Source of the DNA: Phytoseiulus persimilis
Lineage: Eukaryota; Arthropoda; Arachnida; Mesostigmata; Phytoseiidae
NCBI GenBank assembly: GCA_037576195.1
Contig: CM075104.1
Location: 10,174,775 to 10,238,774 of the forward strand
Length of the DNA stretch: 64,000 nt
Direction of reading: 5' to 3'
Shown: positions 11,101 through 23,100 of the stretch, in pieces
Layout: every line of letters begins with the position of its first letter
Numbering within the stretch: position 1 is the stretch's first letter
Notes under the pieces: model-generated
Told to the model about the DNA's origin: nothing
What the model saw: the letters and a program-made list of their open reading frames with translations, nothing else
The model's database searches: none
Position numbers and translations under genes: made by a program

Positions 11101-13849
11101 AGGGTTTCCAAGGAATGTTCAAACTCCAACGAGACTCCATTGGATACCGTTTCGTTGAGAGAGAATGTACGGGAAAAGGAAGAGTATCGCGGGAAGTCCG
11201 CGTTCTGATGTGATTATTTGATCGAGAAATCGGAGTTGGTCTGCGAGATGGACAGAAAAGAGACAGAGCGTGCTGCAGGCGAAACCGCGGATCCCCTCTG
11301 ATCACACTCACTTGTTGCGTCAGTCATTGGTACATCTGCCTGTTGCTCGGAGCAGCTGAGAATATGACAACACTGATCTTTGGGATGACTCACTAGCTCG
11401 CAGGTTTCGTCCAAGTCGCCGAGGTCGCGGGCACATCTCGGAGTACAAGAGACGAACTCGGTTGTGTCACAAACACACTTGCTTTCACAACCGTCCTCGA
11501 ATTCTTCTTGTACTTTGTATCGGCGTCCTGTGAGCATCAAAAATCATATAGTAGCAACGATTCGCGCATCATCGAGATTCAGGAGCGGGACTTATTCCGG
11601 CAGCAGGATGTCATCGAGAAGATTGATGACCTCTGTGCCACAACAATAAATACCGTTGTATTCGCAGCCCTGGAATCTCTCGAGAGGGAACGTTGAATTT
11701 CTCTCGCATGCGAGAATTTGGCAACATGAGTCTTTCGGGTCGGGGATCAGGTGGCATTCCGCGGGCATCCTCGACGGTGGTTTGGGACATCGTTCTCGGC
11801 ATTCGACCTCAAAGCTATCGGTGCAGCGACACCGGAAACTGCATTCATCCTCGAATTCCTCACCGACAGGGTACCGCCTGCGTGAAAATGGGAAACATCT
11901 TCAAGAGTTCATCCCGTGGGCTCGCGGTATTTCCAGGTTCTATCTTCCCCTGGCGGTCGGTCCCCAAGACTGGAGCGAGGGACCTTCGTGGCAACCCGCT
12001 GGGTTGAAGCTTACTTGTTCTTGTAGGAGCACACTCCCGGATCAACTGGCGCGACGTTGGGCGTGAACAGGTTGCATCCCAACCGTGGATCACTCGGTAC
12101 CCCAGAGTAGCCTTTCAAGCATTCACACGAGGCTTTCTCGCCGCTGAGGAGACAGAAGGAATTCGGGCCACACGAGAGCTCCGAACACTGATCATCAGAA
12201 TCTTCGCTAGAAGGTTCGGCGCAAGTGGATCGCCCGCATACTTCACTGTGACAACATTTTTCGTCTCCCGTGCAATCAGAGTCCGTGCTGCAGCCGGAAG
12301 CGCAAGTGGTGAGCTGTAATTTCGGAGCCAGGACCCCATTATATGCTTGAATGACTCGGTAGTCTTATGCTGTTAGTCCCCGATGAGGGTCTCTCAAGTA
12401 CAAAAAGAAAACATCCCGTTGCCCAAAACTCACGTTTCGATCGGGCGAAGGACATCTGCCCGGCTTGCCGTGCTCGCAGTGGACGCTGACGCAGCAGCTG
12501 TCGGTTTTCGATGGGACCTGATGACACTGGGTGACAGACGCAGCTGGAGTGCCGCTCTTCACGAAAGGCGAAGCGCATCGAGGCTCGCAGTCGCCTTGGT
12601 CATTTCCTCGGCACACGCATCGAAGGTCGCAACCCTCATAGAAAGTTTCGCCCACAATATAGTCCTTGCCCAGGCGAACACATCCGTCTGTTGACAAAAG
12701 CCCCCGATGTTAAGTCCTGTCGGTCGTCCAGGCTGCTATTCTGATTCAGCGCCGAGTACAAACGCCGCGAAATTGTCAACATCACTCGTTCCAGAACGAA
12801 GTTAGTTCTCGTAGTTACCTTCGGTGAATTTGGACACGGCTTCTGTTGTCACTCCCTGCGAGTTCCTGACCCTGAACGAATACCCCGTACCGGGCTGCAG
12901 ATTGTTGACGCTCCCGAAACTTGCGGAGATCTTCACACTGTTCCAGAGATCGTACGCTCCCGCATCGCTTGGACGATACTCTATTCTATAACTGCAATGT
13001 GGAACATCTGACTCATTGACTGCGCCCAGGCTCGCCAGAAACTTCTGAGGAAATCACGATACAAGAGTAGAGAAGGGTCGGAACCTTTCGGACGTATCGA
13101 AGTCATCCCATGCGAGCGTCACCGAGCTCGCAGATCGACTCAGCATCTTCAGTTGCGGTCGACCCGTTCCCGAGTTCTCCGCAGTGCGGAACATGGCGAT
13201 TTCCTTGAAGTTTGCGTGGAAATTATTCAATCATTCACTTGGTTCCAACAATCCCCTCCCAGAGTGTTGCGTATTCTCCCTCCTCAGAGGTCGATGAGTT
13301 AGTTACCGAGTTGCCATCCTGCATAACTTTGATCACGTAATCCTGATGCGGCTTTAGATTTTTCAGCTCCGCAGAGTTCCCATCGTCGTTCACGTGAGCG
13401 CCGTTCCACTGGGTGTTCGCTCCGTCGAACTTGGCACTGCGAAAGTGGGAATGTTGAGAAAAGAAGAATATGAAACCATAAAGACTCGAGCAACGTTGAA
13501 ACAGAGCGTGGTCACGTGACCGATGTGCATTAAAACACACTTACACAAACAACGGACCCGTGTATCTATTTGAATCTGTTACAAGACGAGACCGAGCGGC
13601 GAGAAGCGCTCACTCGGGTCTAGTAACCGAGCGATGGCAAAAACTCCTCGATTGAAGGAGTGCTTCAGGCTTTGGCACCCGGAGCATTTCGCTCATCTGA
13701 TCTATCTCCGATGTATACTTCGATGGAATCGATGACCTCACTCACTCACCTGTAGAATATTCCCGGAGGGGGGAGAGCTTTTTTCCGAGGCTTCCATCCG
13801 ATTTGTGCCGATGTGGCGGTGATGTTCGAGATAGCAATCCGGATGATTC
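8110..13849 (-). CDS. VWC / fibronectin type III repeat cell-surface or matrix protein (5' end missing)
   Basis: Seventeen exons join with GT-AG introns and unbroken phase: 13750-13849, 13545-13565, 13307-13436, 13085-13203, 12819-12991, 12434-12687, 12015-12313, 11654-11877, 11312-11527, 10906-11054, 10545-10802, 10278-10445, 9975-10152, 9291-9845, 8826-9154, 8504-8704 and 8110-8349 (stop 8110-8112). They encode about 1203 residues. Order of domains: two FN3, one VWC, a WAP-like/EGF-like insert, two VWC, one FN3, three VWC, three FN3. VWC signatures are explicit (GETFYEGCDLRCVC, EEFEDGCESKCVC, GETFFKDCHEQCIC). FN3 strands show typical Tyr-Leu-Lys/Tyr-X-Val patterns. A short hydrophobic tail (TVFLVLLVLG) near the C-terminus could be a membrane or GPI-anchor signal, or the end of a longer anchor. 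Proteins of this architecture in arthropods are often labelled putative epidermal cell surface receptor; VWC modules in other proteins bind BMP-type ligands. The ligand here is unknown. At least one upstream exon, ending in phase 1, is missing from the model. Confidence 0.85.
12015..12313 (-). other. WAP-like and EGF-like exon within the VWC/FN3 gene
   Basis: This 299-nt exon of the VWC/FN3 gene encodes a cysteine cluster resembling a four-disulfide core (STDSDCTGDEKCC, then CGRSTC) followed by an EGF-like module (CGPNSFCLLSGEKASCECLK, then a C after a GYSG turn). The acceptor AATTACAG at its start and donor AA/GTAAGC at its end keep phase with both neighbouring VWC exons. The frame has no ATG, so it is easily missed by ORF finding. 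The domain calls rest on cysteine spacing read by eye. Confidence 0.65.
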
Positions 13850-13905
13850 CTGAAGTACGTAAGTATTTTTGTAGCGGTCCTGTAAATTCTCCGACGTCCT
13901 ATGCT

Positions 13906-14457
13906 CTATGAGTGATAGGGATATCGGTGAAGCACTGGTTCGAGTTGGAGTTCCGAAGAAGTCGATCGCACGCAAAGAACACTATTGTATTCCGGAGTGT
14001 GGATGACTCTCGACAGTCGAATGGCGACAGATCTCCAATGCGGTTCCCTCCCATAGGAGCGTTGATCGCCGTGACACAGACCATCGAGAACCTCGAAATC
14101 ACCGAAGAATCGATACTCGGTAAAACTTGTGGCAGGCCGCCTAGGGGTAAAGGCCAGAGTGCCGTGACATTGTGAGTCCGGCGATTTGATCGCTCTCAGC
14201 TGTTTGTGCAACGCTCGGAATCGGCCTCCATGGAGTGAAGTAGTAGCGGCGATACTGCGATCATCGTCGCACTCTCGGATGATCTCGTTCCGCCATTTCC
14301 GCGACGAGCCTTCGCTCCAATTTCGTTTCGTTCCGAAGCTTTTTCTTCTCTCGATCAGAATCCTTGGAGGCTTTCTACATTTCAATGAACAACTTCCGAT
14401 AGCCATCGTCAGTCGCATGGAACAAAGCTGCTCTGTGCCTTTGCGAAGCACGGACAC
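13906..14457 (-). other. Open frame just upstream of the VWC/FN3 exons
   Basis: A 183-codon frame lies where the missing 5' exons of the VWC/FN3 gene would be expected. It is basic and has no signal peptide or FN3/VWC pattern, and I could not find a donor that joins it in phase 1 to the exon at 13849. It may be chance, a separate gene, or contain an unresolved exon. Confidence 0.15.
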
Positions 14458-14749
14458 ACAAGGTGAGTGCCAAACTCCGAGCGGCTATTTATCAAGCTGT
14501 CTTGCGGGAGATTTCTCCGCAGTCTGGTTTTTTGGTTGGCGTTTTGTAGTCCGATGATCAAAGTCGGGGCTAGGTGATCTCTCGGAGAGATTCTCTTTGT
14601 GTCATCGTATAAATCTGAAGATTTGGCTTCCGGAGAAGGGTCCAGCAAATACGGCCATACGCGAAGCGATGGAACGCATGACATACGGTGTCCACGCTAC
14701 CGATGGACGCGTCAATTGGTTGCATCAGAGCCGACTGAACCAAAATGGA

Positions 14750-15480
14750 CCGGGACTCACTTCCGTTTGAAGCAACAGACCGTAATCGCGAATGAGTGAA
14801 CCGGTGAGCAGCGGAGCGGCAGTCAATATACACTGGGTCCGTCGTCCGAATTTCCGTTCCTTGCGTTGGCTTTCTGCCGCTTGTTTCCGGCTCTACATGA
14901 AGCGGGACTTCATGAACAGTATGTTCCGGGCGTTTACTGGTTCGAAGCAGATACTCATGTGCGGAGCAATCCACTGCAGAGCTTTTTGTATGGCGGGACC
15001 TATCGGTCCTGTCTTCATTTCTTCAAGGAGTCTCTCCACTCCCTGACTACAGGCAGGCATTTCTCCCTCTCCACCCAGTCCACGAGCTCCTACTGAAGAA
15101 GCTTTTCGATCTCAATTTTCAGGCTCGCTTGGAAAGAAAGTTTAGCAGAACGCGAAGCACAGGCAATCACGCTCAACTTTCTGACGGTTGAAACCGCGTC
15201 ATCGTCAGAATTCTCGAAGTGTGGGTCTTTTGTTCGCAAAAACATATTCGTCGTTCACAGCGGCGTTCCGTGAAACCTCGACGTGTCTATCGTCTTCGGA
15301 TGGTCCTCATCGTGTAGTGGACCAAAAAGCCGGATCTAAGGATGCCCCGTCGAAATGGCCGCGCCGGAGGTCAAAGGCCAAACGGGCGGCTCCGTCGAGA
15401 GTCAGAGGTCTTCGCTTCGAGACTTTGGAACTGCGTTGGAGTTAAGAAAAAGAAACCGAAGATCACGAACGTTTTCAAGA
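14750..15480 (-). pseudogene. Decayed or fragmented coding sequence of unknown identity
   Basis: The minus strand holds several coding-looking pieces in changing frames. From about 15456 a frame reads RRPLTLDGAARLAFDL and onward to a TGA, then continues in the same frame. From about 15247 a piece starting MFLRTKDPHFENSDDDAV continues through KIEIEKLLQ, meets a TAG, and goes on in frame as ELVDWVEREKCLPVVREW. A third piece (MPACSQGVERLLEEMKTG) follows in another frame, and a fourth ends LIRDYGLLLQTE at a good GTGAGT donor (about 14760). Either small introns hide the breaks or this is a pseudogene. I cannot name the parent family. Confidence 0.3.
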
Positions 15481-16943
15481 ACGGTGCGGTTACTGGGAGC
15501 TTTCGGACGAATCCTTTTTCTAGCTGCGATCTGTTGAAGAGCTGGGCGTCCCCAGGCTTCCTTTTCATCCCATACCTTCGATTCTCGGGGTCAGCGCATT
15601 CTGTTCCTGTTAACACCCGAAGCTGATTTCGTACGTGGTCGGAAACGGACGCTATGCTGTTCTCGGGAATCGGCCCGTCCAACGACGCTTATGGCAAGAA
15701 TACGCTTCGCATACAGTCTGGATTTTTCATAATTTTCTGATTCTCCCACTAGATGAGTGGGCGCCGCTCCAGGTCGACTGCTTGCGACCAATTGCGTGCA
15801 GTTTGAGTCAACGCCGGAGCTCTGACTAATTTTTTCGGCGCCAGCGATCGTTTACCCGTACCGTGGCGAGCTCGTGGCTCATCGAGCCAGCATCTGTTCC
15901 CGATCCTAATTCAGAGTTAGAAACGAATGAATTTTCTGCCGGCCAGCGCAATATCCAACCGGATCGACGTGTGGTGTGCGATGTTCCTCGAACATAACGA
16001 GGAATTCCATTCTCTGTCTATTTGGACTTGCTCTGTAACGAAGCAGAATTCCGAGACGCCTCTCCTTCGGAAGGATGAGGTCAAGCGGCTCATCGAACGC
16101 GGGGTGATCGACAGGCCGACTAGTGGCAGAGAGAAATGTCCAGAGAATGTTCGTTTACAGCAAAAATAATGGTTTTCCCCCTCGATTGAAGACATCTTTC
16201 GTTTTCTGACAGCACAGCAGGTGACAAGTGTCAGCTCCTGCAATCCGCTTTCCGAAAGTTTCGCTTCCCCGTCTTTCGGTTCTCTATCCACCGATTCGGA
16301 AGAAGTCGACCCAGCCATGTCTATGTTATAGAGCCCTGAAAACCGCAAAGTCTGCCCTACACACCCCAACGGAAGATGAGCTGCGCGCACTAAGCCGACA
16401 ACTCGAGAAATCGATCCCCGCGGGTCCTTGAGTAAGTCCCAGACGATCACACAATCAACCATTCACATCAAATGGGACCAGAAAAATTCGAGGCGATCGC
16501 GACCGACACGCTCACATGCGGGAGGAACATCCCGGTTGTAGGAGGGTATGGATGTGATGCCCAGGACTCGATTGGCTACCACATCATTAGCGTTGGAGAA
16601 CTTTCGTTTTTCCTTCTTGGACAACAACAAGGCCCGCTTGCAGAAGGAAAAGGGTCGACCACCTCGGGAAGATTGTTTCTGTACTTCTGGTCGTACGATG
16701 ATCCATCCACGACGAAAACCGAAGTGTATGAACGACCAATGGATGACTCGATTCAACCGGGAAAATACGTTCCACGATCACAGAAACGAGTTCTACTGCG
16801 CATCGAAACCGTGGGCGCTTGTTTGATGCGACCACGTGAACGGTCCGAGCCGCATATGGACGTCAGCGGAGCATCGGGCATTATCGGTGGATGCATCCCG
16901 ACTGCCTGGTGGCTGAACGGCGTCGAAAATTCAATCACCCTCG

Positions 16944-17133
16944 AATCTGGGAGATAAGGGACAACTTTTCCAACGACAGATATACCCAGAATTCACAGCC
17001 ATGGATGGAATTTTCAAGATCTGGCATTCAACCTTAATAGACGGAACATAGCTACATTGTGCGAAATTATCGAAATTCACATGCGTTCACTAAATGTTTT
17101 CTGTTCAAAGAGTAGTCCCTTATCTCCCAGATT
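16944..17133. mobile_element. 190-bp element with 19-bp terminal inverted repeats (MITE-like)
   Basis: The 19-mer AATCTGGGAGATAAGGGAC at 16944-16962 returns as its exact reverse complement at 17115-17133. The spacer is 152 bp. Size and perfect ends suit a small non-autonomous DNA element, but the flanks give no obvious target-site duplication, so a hairpin-forming element of another kind is possible. Confidence 0.4.
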
Positions 17134-17149
17134 TTTGGGTTGTTCGCAA

Positions 17150-20100
17150 CGAGTCTCAGAGGTACGAGTCGACGAATTTTTTTTTTTGCCCGAGTTCGGT
17201 CTCCGAGCTCAGTCGATCTTGTCTCTACTCAGAGAGTAGAAGCCAGTGATTCGCGTAGTGTCGCATCTAGAGCCCGTAGGGCTCTCCGCGCGGTTGACTC
17301 TCTCGAGAATGGATTCATCCCGCTATGAGATCGGGGAGGGAATCCGGGAGGCAACGGGAGTCGGGGCAATATCTCTCAGGGTTGAAGTTCGTCACTTTGA
17401 CAGGGATATCGCTCGTGTGCGTCGACTCTCATATTTTTTCCGAGTCATCTCGGGTATGCCTCCCTCTCCGCGTCTTGTGCGGTTTTCTGTGCGGTGGCTG
17501 TCAACAGCCGCTCCGTACGGTCCACTGCGGCTTTTGGATGACTTCATAAGAGATTTCGCTCAGAATTCATCGCCGAGGTCCTCACTGCGTTCAGTCCCGC
17601 TTTCTCCGCTCGCGGTGACCGCGTAGAACGGGGTTGACAAGCGGGGTCGCGATCACGATTCACCCCCGCGCGCTCAGTACCGAGATCTTCAAGCGGTGAC
17701 TCCGGCATTTCTGTCCGCTCGCATGTGTGTCCGTCGGTAGCTCCGCCAATCTTTCGGATAGTCTGGGAAAGCGAAGCGTCTTGTTGGCCTTCGGTCTTCG
17801 GTTCGTTTGTTCGTGAGCTCTTCTTCTCGGAATCGTGATCTTTGGAGGCCCCTTACTTCAGCGCGTGACCCGAACATATCGTAGCCGACCAGAGTAGCCC
17901 GCGTAACCTGCGTTGTGTGCCCCAACGGAAAAAGCATGTGGCCGCACTCAACTTCTCGATACATCACACCATCATAGGGTTCCGGAGCAGAATATGAACT
18001 TGAACGGAATCTCCTGGATCGGATCGCACCATCGAAGAACATTCAGTAGTTGAGCGTGTGGACAGTCCACAGAAAAAATTAATTGGACCTGACTATTTTA
18101 TGTTTTCATCAAGGTCTGATAAACGCGCCCCGTTCTGGCTGGACGACATCGCTGTCGATACGTCCCGACACTCCCGCGCCGGATGAAAACCGAATCAGCG
18201 GCCTAGAAACAGGATACGAACTTGAAATGCTCGTTGATAACATCCACATTCCGTTTATTCTACATTATCGGAACGATGCGAGGCATGAGTATTCGGCGAT
18301 AAGTTTATGGTGAGATTCCCTCAGCTGACACGTCCGGAAACGCTGCCAGCTACTGCTTTCGAAGAGGTACCATGAAAACTTCGACACCATCAGCCGACTT
18401 CCTCAGCTCTTCACTGGGAATCGGCAGAATCGCATCTCAACCATGAGAATTTCGGGCGTTCCAATCAAAAGTAGCTTCCGAAGTGGGGAACCTTCCCCGC
18501 TGCGCATGGTTCCGATTCACATTCGCGAGTGCTCGTCGCAAAAAGAAGTCCCGGATATACCGAAAACTCTTTCTAGAGAAAACTTCGTGCTTCGTTGTGG
18601 AACATCTTGATCGTTCTCCCTTGCTCCATCCTCGAACCGGCTCAATCCTCCTTCGCTCGTTGGGGGATTCGCGAGCCCTCGGAGACCTACGAGAGGCGAC
18701 GGGTGCGAGATGCTTGGGGAGATTGCCTGAGAGCGACAACATCCCCTGCGCCACGTTCGAATGGTTCCGTTACGAACTCACTAGCCAAAAGTCAGGGCGT
18801 TTCTCCTCTCGAGTTTTGGGATTGAGTTTCATCGATGGCAGCATCAACGAGAGCCTTATGCGCTCTGCTCTCCTACAGGCCTGTGCGTCGCGCTCGACTG
18901 CCACTGAAAGGAAGATCAACAGTCGAAGGTTCTCGGTTCGGATGTACAAGCATCGATTATTGATGAAACATTGAACACATCCGATCCCAATCAATCATGC
19001 GGCCTTGTCCGTTCTAGCCTTTTGACGAACGCGCAAACTCATGAAGCGTTCCGTGCGTTGGGCCAAATCAGACTGGATGAGTTATGACAGCGAGCTGGAA
19101 CGGTTTGTTTTCATTCCGCTTCTCGCTGGCGACCAAAGCTCTATCGCGGCTAGATTTGATGAAAGGAAATTGAGCACAATTAAAATTAATAAAGCCACCG
19201 TACTTCGTTTTTTTTTTTCCGTTCGCTAGCAGGCATCCAGCCGCTCAGCGATGTGGGAAAAACATTCGCTTCAGCATCTCTGAAACTTTCGAAAAGAACA
19301 CTGCGACCGGTGAAGTTTGTCCCCCGACGGATTTCCGCACTTGGATTCTCCTATGTTACGAGAGAAAGAAAACATCCCAGCGTAAACATCCCGAGTTTTT
19401 CGGGTCTATCGGGTTGCGAACTCGAATTCCTCTCATCTGAAACGCTGGAAGCGGAAGCTGACGAACAGTCGATACGAGGAGAGAAAGATGTAAGAAGAGA
19501 ATACAATAATCGGAGATACTCTGCGGTTCTCTGACCGAGAGGAAGTTGGAGAAACAATCGGATTTTTTTGTGAGTGCGATCCCGAAGGGCCCGATGAGCG
19601 TCGAGCTGATCGCGATCGGTGCACGACGTTTCGTGAGCGCTCCTGAATCCTACCCAAGCCATCAAATATTCATGGAATCGACTTCGGAACATGGTCGTGA
19701 GATTGGCCGTTGAATCGAATCAAGCGTGGAAATCAACCGGCTCTTAGGCGGCTCTTAGCCATTGCTCATCAACAGATTGGAGCCTGGAGAAACACCTCAC
19801 TCAGTCGAACCGTGGAGTCGGCGGCGCCAGCAACAGATTTTTCTGAGGCGAGAGCATCCATCAGTGGGGATCAGGTCCAAAGAGTTGGGACGTGCATGCA
19901 CCCAGGAAGTACTGCGATTCTCTCACCGCGGAACCGTCAGAATTGGAGCATTTGCGTACAATGATTTGTGACCATGCGTTCAACGATGCTCTCGACCTCA
20001 CAAATGATTGGCATGGAAAATAACCTAACGGCGGAAAGAGCCCGAGTCTATCGCCACTCCCTCGGGGTCTCTGTTTTCTCTTCCCTCGGAGGAACTACCG

Positions 20101-23100
20101 TTAGAAAGATAGCTCAACGAAACAGCTCCTCCCATCCGGGCTCAGTGAAGCCTGTCCATCATCTGGCGTCTCGACCACCGCCCCTCTTGACCCCGCAACC
20201 CGATGCGTATGCTTCGACTGACTTTGTGGCTGGACTGGCACGAAGCTGGAGGTGGGTGTGCACGCCAACAGTTTCCGGAGACTAGCAACTGCGACAGCTG
20301 TCTGACAGCAAGCTATGTCTGGCTCACAGGACACTTCAGGCACGAGTCGAGGCCCCTGGATGTACGTAGGTATTCTGGCAGTTGATCAAGCATATAGAGG
20401 TCTCTTCGCCGTGTCTCGCGGAATGATCGAACGTGAACACGAATTCTCCGAGCGGCTGGTGCAGTTCGGCACTGAGGAATTTACGAGCCGAAAGAATCAG
20501 AAGGAGCCCAACATCGAAAATAAACAAACATGAAGAAGTTCACTCCCGTTGCTGTTTGTTGGATGCCGGATACTTGGCGGGAATCGTGTTTTACGATCCT
20601 TGTTGCCCAGCTGAAACAACGGCTTAACGACGTCCGCTCAACTTCTTGCGGAATGAAGTTATGACCGCTGTTCGGCAAGCGGACTGGTGTTTCTCTCATC
20701 TGAAGCCTCGTTTCAACTGAAATTTCTCGTTCTGTCCGCTTCCAGGAACCAGCCAGACAATCCGTGTAGAAAGGGAAGGAGTATGGAAAACGCCAGAAAT
20801 GGTCACCCACCGACAAAGTGACACAGTTTCGAGAATTCCCGCTGCAGTGCCGGCTCTGCAGGATAATCGATGCTGAGAAGCCCGAAGTAATCGAAGAGCA
20901 GCAGCGACGGGAGGAATTTCCGTCAGGTATGGGGTTTTCGAGAACGAGCTTCTGGATCGACCCGAAAATGGGACAGATCCTTTCCAACGTGACTTTGTCC
21001 CCATCAGAGGTTCGGGAAAGATCATTCCAAAGCGTGTCTGCCGGCTTGGCCGGGAGTTCTTGGCCCAGAGGGAGAACCACACTCTCTCACAAGTTGTGCT
21101 CGTGTCAATTCGTTAAGAATGAAAAGACTAGTCCCGACTGGTGCGTCAACGGTAGGAGAGTGTCTGTGGTTTTCGGCTTAGAAAATTCCCGGTCCCCGTT
21201 CATCTAGCAACCTCATTCGGCCAAGATAGGAGCGAGTATTGATAACCGGTCAACCGCATATCTGCCCTTTTTGCACTGCTGGCGTCCTTGGCGTAGGACG
21301 GAATGCATTCCGAAAGAGCCATTCAAAGCTCATAACTGCACATTCTTGAGAACCTCGCAGTTTACGACGCCTATGGGCCTGTCGAAACCGACAGTGCAGT
21401 AGATTATTCACACTTGGAGAACGAACTGCAATCGAAGTAGGTTCGGACAGTAAGATCGAGACTTCGTGGGGTCGACTCCAGATTTCGATGTTGTCCAAAC
21501 GAGATGACAGCGAATCGACATCCCCGGATCGGGATTGATGGGATGCTTCGAGGAGCATACTTCGGACAAACTTCTGCTCCCTCTCCGAATATGCAGACAC
21601 TACGAGGACGTGCCTCGAGGAGTGATGACCATTTAGTCTAAGAGCCACCCGGTTCTAAATCGAACTCAAATTGAAATTTCGGTCAAGCATTGATTGCCAT
21701 GTCGAATGAGCCCGAGACTCGAGCGTTTCCGGGAAAACACGTGGCGTTGTATTGGACAACACATTGCCACCAAGGTCAGAAGAGTGGTCTATTTAGAGCG
21801 TGGTGCAGCAAACGGCCACCTTAAGCGATAAAGTTCCATCGAGTGTGTCTCATTGAATCTCGGGAGATAGTAAAGTTCCCAGCACCCGTGCTGCACGGAA
21901 GGTTCGGGCATCTGCCAGATGTCTTCCTCGCTTCATGCGAGCATGGCTCAATTAGGCCGCAGTTCTTCAGCAGCCTTGAACGACTCACTAGGCCAAGGCG
22001 GGAACCGTCGCGCGGTCTGTCACTTATCATCCGGAAATTTTACGACGTTTTCCGAATTCTTGGAATAACTCTGCCGATTGTTGATACGCGTCTTGAATCC
22101 AGCGTTAAGTTCTCTTAATAGCCCTGTCCCTTCCGTCGTGGAACTTATTCACAAAGTATCCGTGACGTCGCGAAACGCGCCACTGGGTAGACGCGGCTCG
22201 GAGCAGCGTTTCAGTTTTCTAATCTCCATTCGCAAACGAAACCCCAGAGCTGCGTCTCGGCTGTAATGAGACTTGTTCGATGTTTCGATACGTCATCATC
22301 CATGTGTTTCATCCCAAATCTTCTCGGATCCCGGCAGCTTTGTTGACTTAAAAACTTCTCGCATGGAGAAGCAGTCCGAGGAATTCCGAATGGCACTTCC
22401 AGGAATGTTTTGTTTACACTGATTTGAGCGCTTAATGGACGCAGTGCGGAAATAAGTGAGGAGGAAATCGAAGAATTTTCATCAGAGATATTTGATAGCC
22501 TGCGAGGAATTCCGAGGCCGGAATTTATCCTGAACGGAATCGCCCGTAGGTAACAGAAGGTGGATCGCGATCCTGAGTGACGTTACGGATGATGCATCGT
22601 CGTCTCCGACAAACTTCAGTGCGAGAATCGCTGAAGGATATTCTTCCCTCCTCGCGATGGATAATCAGGCAGCTCAAGCTGGGGCTCTGTGCTGACAAGC
22701 CATGACAGTTTAAAACAATAATCACAGAATCGGTTAAGAGGTCATTCCTGTGCGGTAACCGCACTCCGCTTCCGTTCTGGATACAAAGTGATGCTTCTAG
22801 AGTGTAGTCGGACCGCTTCTCGGCTGACTTATGGGGATCAACCACAGATATCTGAACACAGCACTAGCTTCACACCAATGACAACATCGATTTTCGTCAA
22901 AACAGCCACTAGGACGCTTTATGGCTGTTGATCTATGATCGCCCGCTATCTAGGTCGTAGTTGTCCTGAGCAAGAGAGACTCCCCGCGACCGCACCGAAT
23001 GCCCTCAGGATGCGAGGATGTGGTCAACAGACGAGTCATTCCAATCGAGGATGCGGATGCACGCTCAGAGAAAACAGGTTTTCCGCAGTATGGATGTCGT

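Noticed and set aside
15917..16957. Overlapping frames on both strands (181 codons minus, 161 codons plus)
   Set aside because: Both strands are open at once, there is no motif or convincing splice structure, and I cannot choose one as coding.
21250..21648. Faint TIR-like segment (HVLVVSAYSEREQKFVRSML) on minus
   Set aside because: Only the first box is suggestive. No RD loop, FW box or neighbouring LRR/TM sequence follows, unlike the true decayed Toll copy at 51 kb.
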